This document shows positions 5,275-7,352 of a stretch of DNA of 7,352 bases, one piece after another. The stretch is from JAZKFP01 sp040386355 (GTDB lineage: Bacteria; Pseudomonadota; Gammaproteobacteria; Pseudomonadales; UBA6940). Every line of letters begins with the position of its first letter. Position 1 is the first letter of the stretch. The notes beneath the pieces were generated by a model that did no database searches, had not been told where the DNA came from, and saw only the letters and a program-made list of their open reading frames with translations. A program made the translations under genes and the position numbers. The DNA is taken from positions 1-7,352 of the forward strand of contig JAZKFP010000270.1 of NCBI GenBank assembly GCA_040386355.1. Reading direction: 5' to 3'.

Positions 5275-5949
5275 ATGAAATTATTAATTGTTGAGGATGA
5301 CAAAGCCCTACGAGAAATGCTTAGTGCTCTTTGTAGTAAAGAAAATTTTGAAGTAATTCTTGCAGCAAATTTAGCAGAAGCGTGTTATTGGACTCAAGAA
5401 CTATCGTTTGATGCATTGTTATTAGATGTTGGATTGCCTGACGGTTCGGGCTTAAATGTTTTACCAAGTTGGCGAAAGACACAGCCTCAAGCTCCAGTAT
5501 TAATGCTCACTGCCCGTGGTCATTGGACAGATAAAGTTGCAGGTCTTGAAGCAGGAGCAGATGATTATCTTACAAAACCCTTTGAACCTGCCGAATTGTT
5601 AGCTCGTTTACGCGCATTAATTAGACGTGCTCAGCAAAGAACGGATCACTGTTTTCGTTTTGGGAATTACTGCTTGGATACCCGAGCAAAAACTCTAACT
5701 CGTGACAATGCTGAAATCGTTGCGCTTACTCGATTTGAATATGTATTACTGGAAACATTATTGCAGCACCCTGGTAAAACTTTTTCTAAAAGTGAATTAA
5801 TTGATCGATTGTATGAGCCTGATGCAGAACGAGATCCGAATGTGATTGAAGTATTTGTAGGTCGTTTAAGAAAAAAAATAGATTTATCTACTCAGGGATC
5901 ATGGATCGAAACGGTACGTGGACTTGGTTATCGGTTACGCTGTTTATGA
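5275..5949 (+). CDS. phoP: OmpR/PhoP-class response regulator
   Basis: A 224-residue cytoplasmic transcription regulator. The receiver domain (1-118) has the acidic pocket Glu7-Asp8-Asp9, phosphoacceptor Asp51 in LLLDVGLPDGSG, Thr79 in MLTARG and Lys101 in LTKPF. The winged-helix domain (about 127-224) has the recognition helix near DPNVIEVFVGRLRKKI (187-202) and wing IETVRGLGYRL (211-221). Length and motifs are complete. ATG 5275 is the only standard start after the in-frame TGA at 5248-5250, and it precedes the essential acidic residues, but no purine-rich ribosome binding site is visible in the 20 bases before it. It overlaps the kinase gene by 4 bases, so the pair is translationally coupled. 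The partner kinase is PhoQ-like, so PhoP is the best label; assignment within the OmpR class by sequence alone is less firm (QseB/PmrA relatives are similar). Its probable target is the direct repeat at 3567-3583. Confidence 0.88.
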   Translation: MKLLIVEDDKALREMLSALCSKENFEVILAANLAEACYWTQELSFDALLLDVGLPDGSGLNVLPSWRKTQPQAPVLMLTARGHWTDKVAGLEAGADDYLTKPFEPAELLARLRALIRRAQQRTDHCFRFGNYCLDTRAKTLTRDNAEIVALTRFEYVLLETLLQHPGKTFSKSELIDRLYEPDAERDPNVIEVFVGRLRKKIDLSTQGSWIETVRGLGYRLRCL

Positions 5950-7334
5950 ATTTCCCTTTCACTAATCGATTAACTCTGCAGCATAGAACCTATGCGCGAG
6001 TGAGTTTGGTAGTAGCCGGATTTATTTTGGCGATGAGTTTTACGTTAGATCGCGTATTTCAAAATGCATTACAAGATCAAGTCAGCGATCGCTTAAAATC
6101 TTTATGGTTTACTTTGGCAGCGCAGCTTGAGCCAGTAGAAAATTCAAATTTAGTGACAATTCCAAACTTTGCCGACCCGCGTTTAAGTGTGCCTGGTTCT
6201 GGTTTATTCGCTGCAGTTTATCAACCGCATCAACAAAGTTACGCCTGGATTTCTCGATCATTTGAATACCGTACCGAAACCGCTGAAGATGCACTATTTA
6301 TTGCGATGATTCGCAAGCCAACTCGCGAAGGTCAGTTAGAAAAAATTAATTTAAAGGGCAAGCAAGCGTTTTTTATTTGGCAGCAAGCGGTTGTGCTTGA
6401 GGAAAGACCGAATCATCCGTGGTTAATTTCTGTGATTGAATCTCAAGCAGATTACCAAAGCCAGATTCGATTTTACCGCTGGGTTTTAGCGAGTGTTAGT
6501 TTAATTATTGCAATAATTTTATTGGTAATAACCACTGCGGTTCTTCGTTGGTCTTTTAAACCCTTACGTCAATTAGAAAAAGAATTATCTAAAGTTGAAC
6601 ACGGCGAAGTACAACAGTTTAGTGAACATTATCCACGTGAGTTGCAGGGTTTAGTCAGTGTGTTAAATCGCTTCATGGATAAAGAACGTGAGCAAAGACA
6701 ACGTTACGGACAAGTGTTAGAAAATACAGCGCACAGTTTAAAAACGCGATTAACGGTCTTGAAAAACACCTTACAAATTAATAGTTTTAGTACCGATGAA
6801 CAAAACCTATGCCGCGATCAAGTTCAACAGATGGAACAACTTTTGGCGTATCATCTGCAACGCACACCTATCCAGATCTTTGGTCAATCCACCGTTCGAC
6901 GTCAGGTTTTAATAAAGCCTTGTTTGGATCGATTAATCGTTGCGTTACAACGGGTGTATCCAGAGAAAAATATGCAAGTGAGCGTGGACGTTAGCGCCGA
7001 AATTGTTTTTCCAGGTGATGAAAGTGATTTATTCGAGTTGCTTGGGAATTTATTGGATAATGCTTTTAAATATGGCCATCAATATATTCGGGTTCAAGCG
7101 AAGCTTGAAACCAATAGTTTTGTAGTTTTAAAAATTGATGATGATGGCCCAGGTATTCCCATGGAAGCGCGACCGCAAGTGTTAAATCGCGGAGCACGTT
7201 GGGATACTTTTACAGATGGTCAAGGTTTAGGTTTATCACTTGCATGCGAATTAGTAAAAGCGTGTCAAGGTGAATTAACTATTGAGAAATCAGAGCTAGG
7301 GGGCGCGACAATCAAATGCCGCATTCCGCTTTAA
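5946..7334 (+). CDS. phoQ: PhoQ-type sensor histidine kinase
   Basis: A 462-residue inner-membrane kinase. I chose ATG 5946, which overlaps the regulator stop (ATGA); an in-frame ATG at 5901 lies inside the regulator and is unlikely. TM1 is at about 17-33 and TM2 at about 179-200, flanking a 145-residue periplasmic sensor with PGSGLFAAVYQ (83-93), as in PhoQ relatives. A HAMP-like linker (201-250, Pro206) leads to the dimerisation helix with His263 in AHSLKTRLTVL. ATP-binding motifs are complete: N box ELLGNLLDNAFKY (364-376), G1 DDDGPGI (398-404), and RGARWDTFTDGQGLGLSLA (415-433) with G2. The HSLKT form of the H box and the RGxRxD...GQGLGL region favour PhoQ over EnvZ- or QseC-like kinases. 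The usual Pro after HSLKT is Arg268 here. PhoQ senses low divalent cations, acid or cationic peptides; the ligand here cannot be read from sequence. Confidence 0.88.
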   Translation: MNFPFTNRLTLQHRTYARVSLVVAGFILAMSFTLDRVFQNALQDQVSDRLKSLWFTLAAQLEPVENSNLVTIPNFADPRLSVPGSGLFAAVYQPHQQSYAWISRSFEYRTETAEDALFIAMIRKPTREGQLEKINLKGKQAFFIWQQAVVLEERPNHPWLISVIESQADYQSQIRFYRWVLASVSLIIAIILLVITTAVLRWSFKPLRQLEKELSKVEHGEVQQFSEHYPRELQGLVSVLNRFMDKEREQRQRYGQVLENTAHSLKTRLTVLKNTLQINSFSTDEQNLCRDQVQQMEQLLAYHLQRTPIQIFGQSTVRRQVLIKPCLDRLIVALQRVYPEKNMQVSVDVSAEIVFPGDESDLFELLGNLLDNAFKYGHQYIRVQAKLETNSFVVLKIDDDGPGIPMEARPQVLNRGARWDTFTDGQGLGLSLACELVKACQGELTIEKSELGGATIKCRIPL

Positions 7335-7352
7335 ATATTATATTAATTAAAA
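7335..7352. other. short downstream tail, no terminator visible
   Basis: Eighteen A/T-only bases follow the kinase stop. There is no hairpin within the window, so the end of the transcript is not seen. Confidence 0.5.

Noticed and set aside
5106..5303. 65-codon minus-strand frame across the repeat and the regulator start
   Set aside because: It is built from the palindromic repeat and antisense to the regulator; no independent coding evidence.

Overview
This 7.35 kb window is AT-rich bacterial DNA, most plausibly a chromosomal segment of a gammaproteobacterium. The gene families are proteobacterial: a PilZ-domain protein with a CHIEAYR...EWI tail, an orphan ParA with the FDCDEFSRQAL signature, and a PhoP/PhoQ-type pair. 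The AT-richness, the dispersed palindromic repeats and a long coiled-coil gene would fit a Legionellales-like lineage. That placement is an inference, because no marker gene is present.

Layout. Positions 1-1307 (minus strand) hold the first 435 codons of a hydrophilic coiled-coil protein whose 3' end lies outside the window. A very AT-rich divergent spacer follows, then a PilZ-domain protein (1729-2196, plus), a 313-base gap, and a ParA-family ATPase (2510-3349, plus). A 308-base spacer carries one palindromic repeat and, near its end, a GTTCAG-N5-GTTCAG direct repeat placed 11 bases before a candidate -10. Next come an exported glycine-zipper protein (3658-4524) and an exported PepSY-like protein (4546-4920), 21 bases apart. 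A 354-base gap is filled by two abutting large palindromic repeats. They run to within 3 bases of the start codon of an OmpR/PhoP-class response regulator (5275-5949), whose end overlaps by 4 bases the start of a PhoQ-type histidine kinase (5946-7334).

How the genes may work together. The right half looks like a PhoPQ envelope-sensing module. A membrane kinase with a periplasmic sensor phosphorylates the regulator, and the regulator probably binds the direct repeat at 3567-3583. That site would drive two periplasmic or outer-membrane proteins, one His-rich with a glycine zipper and one PepSY-like. PepSY genes next to two-component systems of this class are a familiar arrangement; here the repeats appear to have split it. 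The left half (PilZ and ParA) consists of housekeeping-type genes with no visible functional link to the two-component system.

Most notable: a PhoP-type box with good promoter geometry; a repeat family whose terminal motif sits directly upstream of both parA and the regulator; no Shine-Dalgarno sequence for the regulator; an Arg in place of the conserved H-box Pro of the kinase; degenerate c-di-GMP motifs in the PilZ protein; and the unidentified coiled-coil gene. I saw no tRNA, rRNA, CRISPR array or transposase.
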